Source: DASUPK01 sp963821705 | Lineage (GTDB): Bacteria > Actinomycetota > Thermoleophilia > Solirubrobacterales > 70-9 | Direction: 5' to 3' | Length of the DNA stretch: 64,000 bases | Assembly (NCBI GenBank): GCA_963821705.1 | Contig: CAWGEV010000004.1 | Coordinates: 62,001-126,000 of the forward strand | In this document: positions 16,689 to 24,494 of the stretch, in pieces | Numbering within the stretch: the first letter of the stretch is position 1 | Layout: each line of letters opens with the position of its first letter | Made by a program: the position numbers and the translations under genes | Notes under the pieces: model-generated | Seen by the model: the letters and a program-made list of their open reading frames with translations, nothing else | Database searches by the model: none | What the model was told of the DNA's origin: nothing

Positions 16689-17018
16689 TTAGGCGCCGGG
16701 GCGGCGCTCGAGCGCCTCGGCAATCTCTATCGCATCGTCCTCGCCTTCCCGCTGCACGCGCTCCATCGACTCCGCCGCCTCCCGAGGTGTGGTGACGCTG
16801 TGGCAGCGAAACCGCTTCCGGGCGTGCTCGGCCTGGGAGACGATCTTGCGGCGCTCCTCCTCGGTGAGCAATCCGCGCTCGTCAAGTGCCAGCACGCGCT
16901 CCAGTCGGGTGGCGGGCTCCTCGATGCCAAGGTCGTAGACCCAATGGGCCCACGGCCCGTCACCGGGCGGGCGCGCCCCCGTCTCCATTAGCTCCTCGCC
17001 GTAGCGCTCCCAGCCCAT
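16689..17018 (-). CDS. Hypothetical protein, 109 aa
   Basis: Starts GWERYGEELMETGARPPGDG after Met 17018. Helical and charged (ERVLALDERGLLTEEERRKI) with no transmembrane segment; not recognised. It follows the terminase-small-subunit-like gene on the same strand, and the overlapping 26-codon open frame ending at 16988 (WAWGPDDLPFTDEQLEWAGS) may be another small gene or a frame-shifted tail. Likely phage-derived cargo by context. Confidence 0.45.
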   Translation of the reverse strand: MGWERYGEELMETGARPPGDGPWAHWVYDLGIEEPATRLERVLALDERGLLTEEERRKIVSQAEHARKRFRCHSVTTPREAAESMERVQREGEDDAIEIAEALERRPGA

Positions 17019-17132
17019 TCGAGTTGCTCGTCGGTGAAGGGAAGATCGTCTGGTCCCCACGCCCACATATCAAGGTCATCATCAGCCCAAACGGGTCGGG
17101 CGGCGCCACCGCCGCGCCGCGCCGGCGAGCCA

Positions 17133-17456
17133 TCAGACTGCCTGCTTCCAGCGTCCGTTCGCGGCCTTGCGGGCGTGGAGCTTGGCCGTGGTGCCGGCCT
17201 CCGGCATGTCGACCTGTCCGAGAATCCGGGCGAGGGCGATCCTGGCGTTCCGGGCCTCGCGAAGCGCCGAGTTGAGCCGCTCGCCGTCGTTTCGGATTCC
17301 ACGGGCGCGGACGTCCGCCTCGAGGGCGTCGATGTCGCGGGCCTGCTGCTCGGCGAGGTCCAGCAGGGCGAGGTCGCGCTCGTCGAACTCGTAGGCCTTG
17401 GGCAGTGATGCCCGGATCGCCTTCACGTGCTCGACGGTGCTCTTAGGGGCCGTCAT
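17133..17456 (-). CDS. Terminase small subunit-like (P27-type) protein
   Basis: 107 aa. A helical, Ala/Arg-rich protein: FDERDLALLDLAEQQARDID, then LREARNARIALARILGQVDM and a C-terminal KAANGRWKQAV. This pattern (ARxxRxALARxLxxLD ... AANxRW) is typical of small terminase subunits of actinophages, which recognise phage DNA for packaging. No large subunit is present. The TGA overlaps an ATG (TGATG at 17131-17135) that opens a 57-codon frame, so a downstream gene may once have been coupled. Assignment is by pattern only. Confidence 0.5.
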   Translation of the reverse strand: MTAPKSTVEHVKAIRASLPKAYEFDERDLALLDLAEQQARDIDALEADVRARGIRNDGERLNSALREARNARIALARILGQVDMPEAGTTAKLHARKAANGRWKQAV

Positions 17457-17591
17457 GTGACTTCTCCGGGCCGCGCAGCGGGGGAAGGGTCAGCCCAGAT
17501 TGGCTCTGTCGCATGCTGGCTCGTGTTTGACAAAGTGGACGAAAACTGAAATAGATGCGCGCCCGGGCTGGAGAAAGGAGTCTCCTTCTTG

Positions 17592-17768
17592 ATGAGTGAT
17601 CGAGAGCAGAGTCGAGAGAAGAGGAGGGCGTGCTCGATCGCGGGCTGCCATCGCGAGATACTCGACCGTGGCTGGTGCAAACGTCACCTCGCCAACTGGC
17701 GGCGGACAGGTGACCCAAGAAAGGTGCTGGTGCACTGGTATCCACCCGCACGAATCTGGGGGGATTAG
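17592..17768 (+). CDS. Phage-type small zinc-binding protein (HNH N-terminal-like)
   Basis: 58 aa from ATG 17592 with AAAGGAG upstream at 17574-17580. Contains C-SIAG-C-H ... DRGWCKRHLANWRRTGDP, the Cys4/His zinc knuckle that heads many actinophage HNH endonucleases, but no HNH catalytic half follows before the stop at 17768. It is either a minimal stand-alone zinc protein or a truncated HNH gene. It is divergent from the terminase-like gene, matching phage gene neighbourhoods. Confidence 0.5.
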   Translation: MSDREQSREKRRACSIAGCHREILDRGWCKRHLANWRRTGDPRKVLVHWYPPARIWGD

Positions 17769-17876
17769 GGAAGGCGCTTTTTCGTGGGCATGGCCCGTGT
17801 GTGGGCCGCGCCAATCGGCGGTTGGCGGGCACCTGCCTAGGTCCCTGCCTCCCTCCCCCCGTTGCAACTCGACAAA

Positions 17877-17921
17877 GACCGGTGGGAGCTACCGATGCGG
17901 ACCGGTGGGCGCTACCGATGC
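17877..17921 (+). repeat. Two-unit 22-bp tandem repeat
   Basis: GACCGGTGGG-x-GCTACCGATGC occurs twice, 17877-17898 and 17900-17921, with one difference. It lies between the zinc-protein gene and the small membrane gene and has no evident coding role. Confidence 0.6.
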
Positions 17922-17973
17922 AGACGCTGCAGGCGGGACCTAGCCTCGTCTGCAGATCCTAGAAGGAGAAGCG

Positions 17974-18147
17974 ATGAACCACTCGCACATGTGGCTTTGT
18001 GGAGCCTTCGGGGCGCTCACGGTCCTTCTCGTAATGGTTGGGGCCAGCGCTTGGGCGTTCATCCCCGCGGCCGGATGCGCCGTGACCTGCGGGGTGATGG
18101 TCTGGAGCATGGTCCGAGGCGGCCACCAGCCCAGCCAGCACGCGTGA
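17974..18147 (+). CDS. Small two-helix membrane protein
   Basis: 57 aa from ATG 17974, with an excellent AGAAGGAG Shine-Dalgarno at 17961-17968. N terminus MNHSHMW is His/Met-rich; two hydrophobic stretches follow (GALTVLLVMVGASAWAF and AGCAVTCGVMVWSMV), then a hydrophilic tail. It resembles the small His/Met-headed membrane proteins (DUF2933-like) often found near metal-resistance genes, but no metal gene is nearby. Function unknown. Confidence 0.6.
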   Translation: MNHSHMWLCGAFGALTVLLVMVGASAWAFIPAAGCAVTCGVMVWSMVRGGHQPSQHA

Positions 18148-18198
18148 GCTTGGGCTAGCGAAGAGGACAATCCCCCGCCGCGAGATACTGCGTGGGCG

Positions 18199-18625
18199 AT
18201 GTCGCAGGAGAACGTCGAGATCGTCCGCAGGGCTCTCGACAACTTCAACGCGTTCATGCGGGTTGACTTGTCCAGCGAAGACCTTGCGCAATTTGTCCAT
18301 CCGCAGGTCGAATACCACTGGCGTGACCAGCAGACCTACCCCGATACTCCACAGCATCTTCGGGGCGCCCAACAGATAGTCGGTTTCACTGAGCAATTTC
18401 GGGACGGGTGGGTCGACTTGGTCCAAGAGCTGCTCGAGCTCATCGAGGCGCCGGACGATCGTGTCCTGGTGCTCATTCGCCAAAGGTGGCCGAGGGAGGC
18501 AAAGCGGCGTCCCGATCGAAATCCACTTCTTCGAGCTGGCCACGATCCGAGATGGAAAGGTGCGCCAGATCGAGTACTTCCGCCATCGCGCCGACGCCCT
18601 CGAAGCCGCCGGGCTGTCGGAGTAG
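18199..18625 (+). pseudogene. SnoaL-like (NTF2 fold) protein, one-base frameshift
   Basis: Begins MSQENVEIVRRALDNFNAF, the usual opening of a SnoaL-like family abundant in Thermoleophilia, and reads through VLVLIRQR at 18486. The family ending (VPIEIHFFELATIRDGKVRQ, then IEYFRHRADALEAAGLSE) continues in the next frame to TAG 18625. Removing T18487 restores one 141-residue protein. The catalytic role in such proteins is unknown. The indel is either a sequence error or a recent inactivation; no other damage is visible. Confidence 0.7.
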
Positions 18626-18727
18626 GGCCGAGGTCATCAGCACTTGAAGGTGACGATCCGATCGGTGGCTCGCTCTTGATCGAGAGCGTCCGCGCGCCGG
18701 CATTGGCCGGTGTTGACACGGCGCTGA

Positions 18728-18940
18728 TCTCGGCCGTCCCAGGGAGAGGAGGAGGCAAGCGATGCCCTCCACGCCGAAGTCTCCCGGCTGGATGAGTCGG
18801 GCGCGAAGAACGCGCTCCTGGTGCTGCTGCTCAACCTCACGTTCGGCGAAGGGACCTGGATCCCCACCGGGACAAAGAGCAACGCCCTGAGGCAGGTAGA
18901 CCATGAAGCCCGCTGGGAAGACGAAGGCGGGGCGCGATGA
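18728..18940 (+). pseudogene. Possible gene fragment
   Basis: Open frame after a TGA at 18725-18727 with coding-like composition: ALHAEVSRLDESGAKNALLV, then LLLNLTFGEGTWIPTGTKSN, ending at TGA 18940. No start codon of any usual type lies at its head, so it looks like the C-terminal part of a lost gene. Family not recognised. The remaining bases to prs (18941-19082) hold only the CGTGTCCG words. Confidence 0.3.
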
Positions 18941-19046
18941 CGAAAGACTGACGATGATCGAATCCTGACGGCGTCCGGCTACTTGACTGAACGAGCGCGC
19001 ACGACTGCCCGTCCACGCGACCGGCTGTTTCGTGCCCGTTTCGTGT

Positions 19047-19063
19047 CCGAATCGGGCGCAAAC
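19047..19063 (+). repeat. Inverted-repeat half near prs
   Basis: CCGAATCGGGCGCAAAC is the inverted counterpart of 15321-15336 (one-base indel), 20-40 bp inside the proximal att-like repeat. Confidence 0.35.
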
Positions 19064-19082
19064 CGCTCTGGAATGCGGGTAA

Positions 19083-19102
19083 AGCTAGAAGAGCTGGTTC
19101 TC
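19083..19102 (+). repeat. att-like direct repeat, prs copy
   Basis: AGCTAGAAGAGCTGGTTCTC, identical to 15156-15175. It covers the last five codons and stop of prs plus two bases, the placement expected for a site-specific element that preserves its target gene. Confidence 0.7.
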
Positions 19103-20113
19103 GCCGGCGAAGATCTCGGAGACCGAGTCGTCGGTGAAGATCCGCCGCATCGAGTCCGCCAGGGTCCGGGCGCAGGAGATCACGTTGATGTTGTCGGGGG
19201 CGCCGGGCCTCTGCGGGAGGGTGTCGGTGACGACGATCCGCTCGATCCCCGAGTTCTCCTGCGCGAGGCGCTCGTAGGCCGGGCCCGAGAAGACACCGTG
19301 GGTCGCGACCGCCAGCACGCGCGCCGCGCCCTCGTCGAGAACGGTCCGCGCCGCGGCCGTCAGCGTCCCGGCCGTGTCGATCATGTCGTCGACCAGGACG
19401 GCGGTCTTGCCCTTCACCTCGCCCACGACGTAGCCGATCTCGGCGACCTGCTGGGCCGGGCGCTCCTTCTCCATCACGGCCCAGTGGCTGCCGACCTTGC
19501 GGGCGAAGTTACGAGCCGTCTTCACTCGGCCGGCGTCGGGCGAGACGATCACGAGCTCCTCGTCGAATCCCAGGTCCGAGACGTACTGGGCGAGCATCGG
19601 CATCGCGGTCATGTGGTCGAGCGGGACGTGGAAGAAGCCCTGGACCTGGCCGGCGTGGAGGTCCATGGTCAGCACGCGGTCCACGCCGACGCCCTCGAGG
19701 CACTTGGCGACGATCCGGGCTGAGATCGGCTCGCGGGGAGCCGACTTCTTGTCCTGCCGCGCGTAGCCGTACCAGGGCATCACGGCGATGATCCGGTGAG
19801 CCGAGGCGCCCTGGGCCGCGTCGATCATCGCGAGCAGCTCCATCAGGGCGTCGTTCGGGGTCATCCCCTCGACCTCGTTGGCGGCCGTCGACTGGACGAT
19901 GAAGACGTCTGCGCCGCGGATCGACTCCTCATAGCGGCAGTAGACCTCGCCGTTCGAGAAGGTCTTCAGGGTGACCTCGCCGAGGTCGACCTGGAGGTTG
20001 CGGGCGATGTGGGAGGCGAGCTCTCCCGACGCGCGACCGCCGAAGACCATCAGTCGCTTGCGGTAGTCCTGGACGATCTCCGTCATCGGGTGGGGCTGCT
20101 CGATCGTGCTCAC
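19085..20113 (-). CDS. prs: Ribose-phosphate pyrophosphokinase (PRPP synthetase)
   Basis: 342 aa, ribose 5-phosphate + ATP to PRPP. Seen: VFGGRASGELASHIA at the N terminus, FSNGEVYCRYEESIRG, the MPWYGYARQDKK active-site loop, DLHAGQVQGFF, and the PRPP loop VLVDDMIDTAGTL. The GTG start overlaps the glmU stop by 4 nt (GTGA), so the two are coupled. The gene is complete although its 3' end is one arm of the 20-bp direct repeat. Confidence 0.97.
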   Translation of the reverse strand: MSTIEQPHPMTEIVQDYRKRLMVFGGRASGELASHIARNLQVDLGEVTLKTFSNGEVYCRYEESIRGADVFIVQSTAANEVEGMTPNDALMELLAMIDAAQGASAHRIIAVMPWYGYARQDKKSAPREPISARIVAKCLEGVGVDRVLTMDLHAGQVQGFFHVPLDHMTAMPMLAQYVSDLGFDEELVIVSPDAGRVKTARNFARKVGSHWAVMEKERPAQQVAEIGYVVGEVKGKTAVLVDDMIDTAGTLTAAARTVLDEGAARVLAVATHGVFSGPAYERLAQENSGIERIVVTDTLPQRPGAPDNINVISCARTLADSMRRIFTDDSVSEIFAGENQLF

Positions 20114-21510
20114 GAGTCTTCTCCCTCGCTTGATTCCTTCGACTTCTTCGCCGTGTAGCCCTCGACGTTCTTCTGGTCTGCCCTCGAGATTCCCAGAGCC
20201 CCGGGGGGAACATCGTCGGTGATCACCGATCCGGCCCCAGTGTATGCATCGTCCCCGATCTCGACGGGGGCTACGAAGGTGGTGTCGACTCCGGTGTGAA
20301 CGTTCTTGCCGATTTTGGTGCGATTTTTGTTGCGGCCGTCGTAGTTCGCCGTGATGGTGGTGGCGCCGAGATTGGCTCCCGCCCCCACCTCCGTGTCGCC
20401 GATATAGGAGAGATGCGGGACCTTGGCTCCCTCCCCGATCTCGGAGTTCTTGATCTCGACGAAGGTGCCGGCCTTCGCCCCCCTGCCGATCCGGGCGTCC
20501 GGGCGCAGATAGGTGAACGGGCCGACCCTCGCCTCGTCGGCCACCTCGCAGTGGGTCAGATAGGAGTGGATCACGGTGGCCCGCTCGCCGATCCTGGAGT
20601 CGATCAGGGTGGTCATCGGGCCGACCGTGCTGCCGGATCCGATCGAGGTGGCACCCCGCAGCGAGGTGCCGGGGAGGATCGTGGCGTCGGGCTCGATCGT
20701 GACGTCCGCGTCGATCCAGGTGGCGCCCGGGTCCTCGATGGTGACGCCGGCGCGCATGTGGTCCAAGAGGATCCGCTTGCGAGCCTCCTCTGCGACTCGG
20801 GCGAGATCCGCCCGGTCGTTGATCCCGAGGTTCACGGCCGGATCCCCGACCAGGTGGGCGATCACCTTGCCGCCGCCCTCGCGCACGAGGCGGATCGCGT
20901 CGGGTAGGTAGTACTCGGCCTGGGCGTTGTCCTTGGAGAGCTCGCCGAGGATCTTCGCCAGCGGCTCGGCCGCGAAGGCGTAGGTGCCGGCGTTGACCTC
21001 CCTGACGTCGAGCTCCGCCGGGGTCGCGTCGCCCGGCTTCTTGGCCTCGACGATGCGCTCGATCTCGCCGTCCCCTCCCCGGATCACGCGGCCGAAGGAG
21101 GCCGGATCGTCGAGCTCGGTGGTCATCACCGTGGCGTCGGCGCCCGCCTCTCGATGGGCCTCGAGCATCCCCTCGATCTCGGTGGCGTTGAGCAGTGGGG
21201 TGTCACCCGAGAGGACGAGCACGGTGTCGGCGGCCTGGATCGCGTCTGCTGCGGCGCGAAGGGCCCCACCGGTGCCGTCGGGCTCGGGCTGGACGATCGT
21301 CTCGGTGCCGTCGGGCAGTGCCGCGGAGAGGTCGCGGTCGGGCGACACGATCACGCAGATCCGGCCCGCCCCCGCCTCCTTCGCGGCCAGGATGGGCCAG
21401 GCGATCATTGGGCGCCCGCAGACCTCGTGCAGCACCTTCGGGACCGCAGAGCGCATGCGGGTGCCCTCGCCTGCGGCCATGATCAGGGCCGTCGTCCCCT
21501 GGGGATTCAC
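20110..21510 (-). CDS. glmU: Bifunctional N-acetylglucosamine-1-P uridyltransferase / glucosamine-1-P acetyltransferase
   Basis: 466 aa, makes UDP-GlcNAc for peptidoglycan. N-terminal nucleotidyltransferase: IMAAGEGTRMRSAVPKVLHE, QPEPDGTGGALR, VLSGDTPLL, EVNAGTYAF. C-terminal left-handed beta-helix with hexapeptide repeats: GPFTYLRPDARIGRGAKAGT, VEIKNSEIGEGAKVPHLSYI, ATTITANYDGRNKNRT. Length is normal. It heads the glmU-prs pair. The 190 bp upstream (21511-21702) carry no gene. Confidence 0.97.
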   Translation of the reverse strand: MNPQGTTALIMAAGEGTRMRSAVPKVLHEVCGRPMIAWPILAAKEAGAGRICVIVSPDRDLSAALPDGTETIVQPEPDGTGGALRAAADAIQAADTVLVLSGDTPLLNATEIEGMLEAHREAGADATVMTTELDDPASFGRVIRGGDGEIERIVEAKKPGDATPAELDVREVNAGTYAFAAEPLAKILGELSKDNAQAEYYLPDAIRLVREGGGKVIAHLVGDPAVNLGINDRADLARVAEEARKRILLDHMRAGVTIEDPGATWIDADVTIEPDATILPGTSLRGATSIGSGSTVGPMTTLIDSRIGERATVIHSYLTHCEVADEARVGPFTYLRPDARIGRGAKAGTFVEIKNSEIGEGAKVPHLSYIGDTEVGAGANLGATTITANYDGRNKNRTKIGKNVHTGVDTTFVAPVEIGDDAYTGAGSVITDDVPPGALGISRADQKNVEGYTAKKSKESSEGEDS

Positions 21511-21702
21511 AGCGGAATCGTACGTCGGCTGGTCGAGGGACGGTGGTCACCCGCTGGCGGGCTCGGCCGGGGGTGGCGGATCGTGGCGATTGCAGCCTTT
21601 TGGGGGCTATGGGCCCGGAAAGGCTTCAAGCGCCCCAAGACCTCCAACAGCGCACCGAGGCCACAAGCACGATCGGACCAGGCCTTCGTTGCCGGGTTCG
21701 AG

Positions 21703-22353
21703 TCACTTCGTGACGCCGGCCGCCTCCTGCGCCTCGAAGGCGCCCCTGACCAGCTCGACGATCTCCGGGGAAGCCTTCTCCGGGGCGCCCGAGTCGTGCG
21801 GCGGCTGCGGGTCGTACTCGATGCCGAGCTGCACCGCCTGCGCGACCTCCGGGCCGTTGATGCGCGTGACGAGCTCCAGAGCCATGTCGATTCCGGAGGA
21901 GACCCCGGCGGCGGTGACGATCTTGCCGTGCTCAACCACGCGGTCGGGCACCGGCTCGGCGCCGAGCTCGGCCAGTAGGTCGCGGGCGAGCCAGTGGGTG
22001 GTGGCGGGCGCGTCGTCGAGCAGGCCGGCCGCGGCGAGCAGCAGCGAACCGGTGCAGACCGAGGTCGTCCAGGTGCTGGTCTCGTGGACGCCGCGGATCC
22101 AGTCGTGGAGCGGCTCGTGCTCGAGGAGGATCCGGTTGCCGAAGCCGCCGGGCACGACGACGATGTCGGGGCTCGTCACCTCGTCGAGGGCGGCGTCGGC
22201 GACCAGCGAGAGCGTGTCAGACTCGTTGCGGACCGGTCCGGGCCGCTCGGCGACGAACACCGCCCCGTTGCCGGGCACCGAGTTGAAGACGTCGTGCGGT
22301 CCGGTGATGTCGAGGGCGGTGAAGCGCTCGTAGAGCAGGTAGGCGATCTGCAT
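21703..22353 (-). CDS. DJ-1/PfpI family protein
   Basis: 216 aa from ATG 22353, which has AGAGGAG 6 nt upstream. A class I glutamine amidotransferase-like fold: QIAYLLYERFTALDITGPHD at the N terminus, DIVVVPGGFG, and the nucleophile elbow SVCTGSLLLAAAGLL with Cys. THWLA and AAGVSSGIDMALEL are typical of the GlxA/isonitrile-hydratase branch. It lies 11 nt downstream of a GlxA-type regulator that carries the same domain, so the pair may be a sensor/enzyme couple. Substrate unknown. Confidence 0.9.
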   Translation of the reverse strand: MQIAYLLYERFTALDITGPHDVFNSVPGNGAVFVAERPGPVRNESDTLSLVADAALDEVTSPDIVVVPGGFGNRILLEHEPLHDWIRGVHETSTWTTSVCTGSLLLAAAGLLDDAPATTHWLARDLLAELGAEPVPDRVVEHGKIVTAAGVSSGIDMALELVTRINGPEVAQAVQLGIEYDPQPPHDSGAPEKASPEIVELVRGAFEAQEAAGVTK

Positions 22354-22364
22354 CGTGTCTCCTC

Positions 22365-23357
22365 TCAGGCGGTGATGGGTTGGGGCTCCCGCTTGAAGCG
22401 TGAGCGGTACTCGGCCGGCGAGGAGCCGACCCGGCGGGCGAAGGCGCGCCGCATCGTCTCGGGAGTGCCGAAGCCGCATTGGGCCGAGACCACCTCGACC
22501 GGGTCGCCGGCCTCCTCGAGCAGCTGCCGGGCGCGCTCGACCCTGAGGACCTCCACGTAGGCCGCGGGGGTCACGCCGGTCTCGCGGCGGAAGAAGCGGG
22601 CGAAGTTGCGCGGGCTCATCGAGGCGCGGTCGGCGAGGGCCTCGACGCGGAGGTCGGCGCCGAGGTTGTCGGCGATCCAGGATTGGAGCTCGCGGAGGGG
22701 CTGGCGCTCGGCGAGCTGCGTCTCGAGATGGGAGCTGAACTGGGCCTGGCCGCCCGGGCGCTGGAGGAAGAGGACCAGCCAGCGCGCGACCTCCATCGCG
22801 ATCTTTCGTCCCAGGTCCTCCTCGACCAGGGCGAGGGAGAGGTCCATGCCGGAGGTGACGCCGGCCGAGGTCCAGATGTCTCCGTCGCGGACGAAGATCG
22901 GCTTGGGGTCGACCTTGAGCTCGGGGTGGCGGCGCGCCAGCTCGGCAGTCGAGGCCCAGTGGGTGGTGACTGTCTTGCCCTCGAGCAGCCCGGCGCGGGC
23001 CAGCAGGAAGGAGCCGGAGCAGACGGAGGTGACGCGGCGGGACCGGCGCGCGGCGCTGCGGATCCAGCGGATCAGGGCGGCGTCGTTCTCGGCCAGGGCG
23101 ACGCCCAAGCCGCCGGCGACGACAAGGGTGTCGATCGGACCGCGGCAGCGGGCCGTCGTCGTCTTCGGGACCAGCCCGTAGCCGCTGGAGCGGGTGGTGA
23201 TCGTGCCGGGCTCCTTGGCGACGACCTCGACGGCGTACTCGCCGCCGCCCGCGAGGCCGTCGGCGCCGGAGAACACCTCGGCCGGGCCGATCACGTCGAG
23301 CGGCTGCACCCCGGGGAACGCGAGGATGACTATCCGGCGCGGCTTGGTCGAGGCCAT
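22365..23357 (-). CDS. GlxA family transcriptional regulator (DJ-1/PfpI + AraC HTH)
   Basis: 330 aa from ATG 23357 (ATG 23381 adds VNGHDSG and would begin 4 nt from the palindrome at 23385). N-terminal DJ-1/PfpI domain (RRIVILAFPGVQPLDVIGPA, TSVCSGSFLLARAGLL, AGVTSGMDLSLALVEEDLG); C-terminal AraC-type double HTH (ALADRASMSPRNFARFFRRE, FGTPETMRRAFARRVG). It probably controls itself and the adjacent DJ-1 gene in response to a small nitrogenous or aldehyde ligand, as inferred for the family. Confidence 0.9.
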   Translation of the reverse strand: MASTKPRRIVILAFPGVQPLDVIGPAEVFSGADGLAGGGEYAVEVVAKEPGTITTRSSGYGLVPKTTTARCRGPIDTLVVAGGLGVALAENDAALIRWIRSAARRSRRVTSVCSGSFLLARAGLLEGKTVTTHWASTAELARRHPELKVDPKPIFVRDGDIWTSAGVTSGMDLSLALVEEDLGRKIAMEVARWLVLFLQRPGGQAQFSSHLETQLAERQPLRELQSWIADNLGADLRVEALADRASMSPRNFARFFRRETGVTPAAYVEVLRVERARQLLEEAGDPVEVVSAQCGFGTPETMRRAFARRVGSSPAEYRSRFKREPQPITA

Positions 23358-23384
23358 GCCGGAATCATGGCCGTTTACCAATCT

Positions 23385-23407
23385 GTCCGCAATGACCGAT
23401 TACGGAC
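23385..23407. promoter_or_regulatory. Inverted repeat upstream of the GlxA-type regulator
   Basis: GTCCGCAAT-gaccg-ATTACGGAC: 9-bp arms with one mismatch, a few bases upstream of the regulator start. A plausible AraC-type autoregulatory site. Confidence 0.45.
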
Positions 23408-23423
23408 GATTACTGCCACCTAA

Positions 23424-24413
23424 CTATGCGGCCTTGTCCCGCCGGCGGTTGGGCCAGGTGCGCCGTGGGATCTCCACAACGTCGGGATCACGCCCTCGAC
23501 GATTGGCGCGCTCCCTCTCGTAATCGCGAATCCACTTGCGAATCGCGTTGTCCGACACCCCATACCTTCGCCCGACTCCCATATATCCGTGCTCCTCGAT
23601 TTCAGCGAGCAACTGGTCTCGCGGAGGACGCTCAGCCCTCCGAGCACCCGGCCGCTTCACGCCCGTCCGATTCCATCGAGAACCGCAGTAGCGAGAGCAA
23701 TAACGCTGCCCACGGTAGTTCGGCATGAAGACCGTGCGACACCGGGCGCACGGTCGCGGCTCCAGAGGGGGAACGGTGGGCTTTCTTCCGCAGTGGGTTT
23801 CCAGCGTGGCGGCGCAGTTGGGGCAGACGATGCGCAGGTTCTCGATCCGGTTGTCGTCACGCTCCCCGTTCACGTGGTCGAGGATCAGGCCCATCCGCTT
23901 TCCGTGCCATGTCTCGTCCTGCCCACAGAGCTCGCATCGCCGTTCCTTCAGGCCATCCTTGAACAGCCGGCGTTTGAGACTCGACCTGGAGTACGTCGAG
24001 TTCGGGACCAAGACCCTCTCGAGCGGGATCGCCTCTCGGTGGAGGGCTTCCCGGCTGGCGGCAAACGGGTCGAAGTGCGCGGTCGAGATTCCCCATCGGA
24101 CAACACGTCTTTGGAGCGGCCGAGCGTTGGCGCCGGAGTGGCGGTACCCCAAGCGCCGCAGGGCCTCAGCCCACGAACGGGAGTTCCGAACCGCTTCCGC
24201 GGCCTCCTCGCGGCTGTACCGCGGCGCAGCACCCGCCCGGCCCGACGGCAGATGGTCGACCGGGATGCCCCATTTCGCTGCCCACTTCCGCAGCGTCTTG
24301 ATGTTCTTCCCGAGGTAGCTGTAGCCGAGAGCATCGAGAACGTCCTTCAAGGCCGAAGCGTTGGCGATCGCTTCCCGAGCTTCGGCTTCGCTGCAGCGTG
24401 GGACCCAAGGCAT
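23424..24413 (-). CDS. HNH endonuclease with N- and C-terminal HTH-like repeats
   Basis: 329 aa from ATG 24413 (ATG 24425 also possible). Two related N-terminal segments (ASALKDVLDALGYSYLGKNI and SWAEALRRLGYRHSGANA) look like DNA-reading helical repeats. The centre holds a zinc-supported HNH site: CELCGQDETWHGK, LILDHVNGERDDNRIENL, CPNCAATLETH. A second zinc pair (CARC ... YCSRYC) and a C-terminal HTH (GVGRRYGVSDNAIRKWIRD) follow. It is a free-standing nuclease with homing-type architecture, divergent from and 80 bp away from tRNA-Gln. A perfect 12-bp palindrome, GAACATATGTTC (24420-24431), lies just upstream. Confidence 0.88.
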   Translation of the reverse strand: MPWVPRCSEAEAREAIANASALKDVLDALGYSYLGKNIKTLRKWAAKWGIPVDHLPSGRAGAAPRYSREEAAEAVRNSRSWAEALRRLGYRHSGANARPLQRRVVRWGISTAHFDPFAASREALHREAIPLERVLVPNSTYSRSSLKRRLFKDGLKERRCELCGQDETWHGKRMGLILDHVNGERDDNRIENLRIVCPNCAATLETHCGRKPTVPPLEPRPCARCRTVFMPNYRGQRYCSRYCGSRWNRTGVKRPGARRAERPPRDQLLAEIEEHGYMGVGRRYGVSDNAIRKWIRDYERERANRRGRDPDVVEIPRRTWPNRRRDKAA

Positions 24414-24494
24414 GTGATCGAACATATGTTCGCATCCGCACGGGACGGAATGCAGGGGCATCCAGGCCGAGCAGCGCACCTAGACTGGCCTCAT

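Larger units (their letters stand above)
15156..19102. mobile_element. Putative degenerate integrative element at the prs 3' end
   Basis: Bounded by exact 20-bp direct repeats (15156-15175 and 19083-19102), the second being the last codons and stop of prs. Inside are small orphan genes, a terminase-small-subunit-like gene, a phage-type zinc-knuckle protein, gene fragments and a frameshifted SnoaL gene. No integrase, relaxase or transposase is visible. The element splits the usual prs-rplY neighbourhood. Integration into the prs 3' end followed by loss of the integrase is the simplest explanation, but it is an inference. Confidence 0.5.

Noticed and set aside
16988..17068. A 26-codon minus gene (WAWGPDDLPFTDEQLEWAGS).
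   Set aside because: Too short and without a clear ribosome-binding site to call; mentioned only as a possible remnant.
17877..17921. Possible CRISPR array.
   Set aside because: Only two adjacent 22-bp units with no spacer and no cas genes.
15156..19102. Complete prophage or ICE.
   Set aside because: No integrase, capsid, portal, large terminase, relaxase or transfer gene is visible in 3.9 kb.
21511..21702. A tRNA-like T arm (GGGTTCGAGTC) near the end of the DJ-1 gene.
   Set aside because: No acceptor, D or anticodon stems pair around it; the bases are the DJ-1 gene's 3' end and adjacent spacer.
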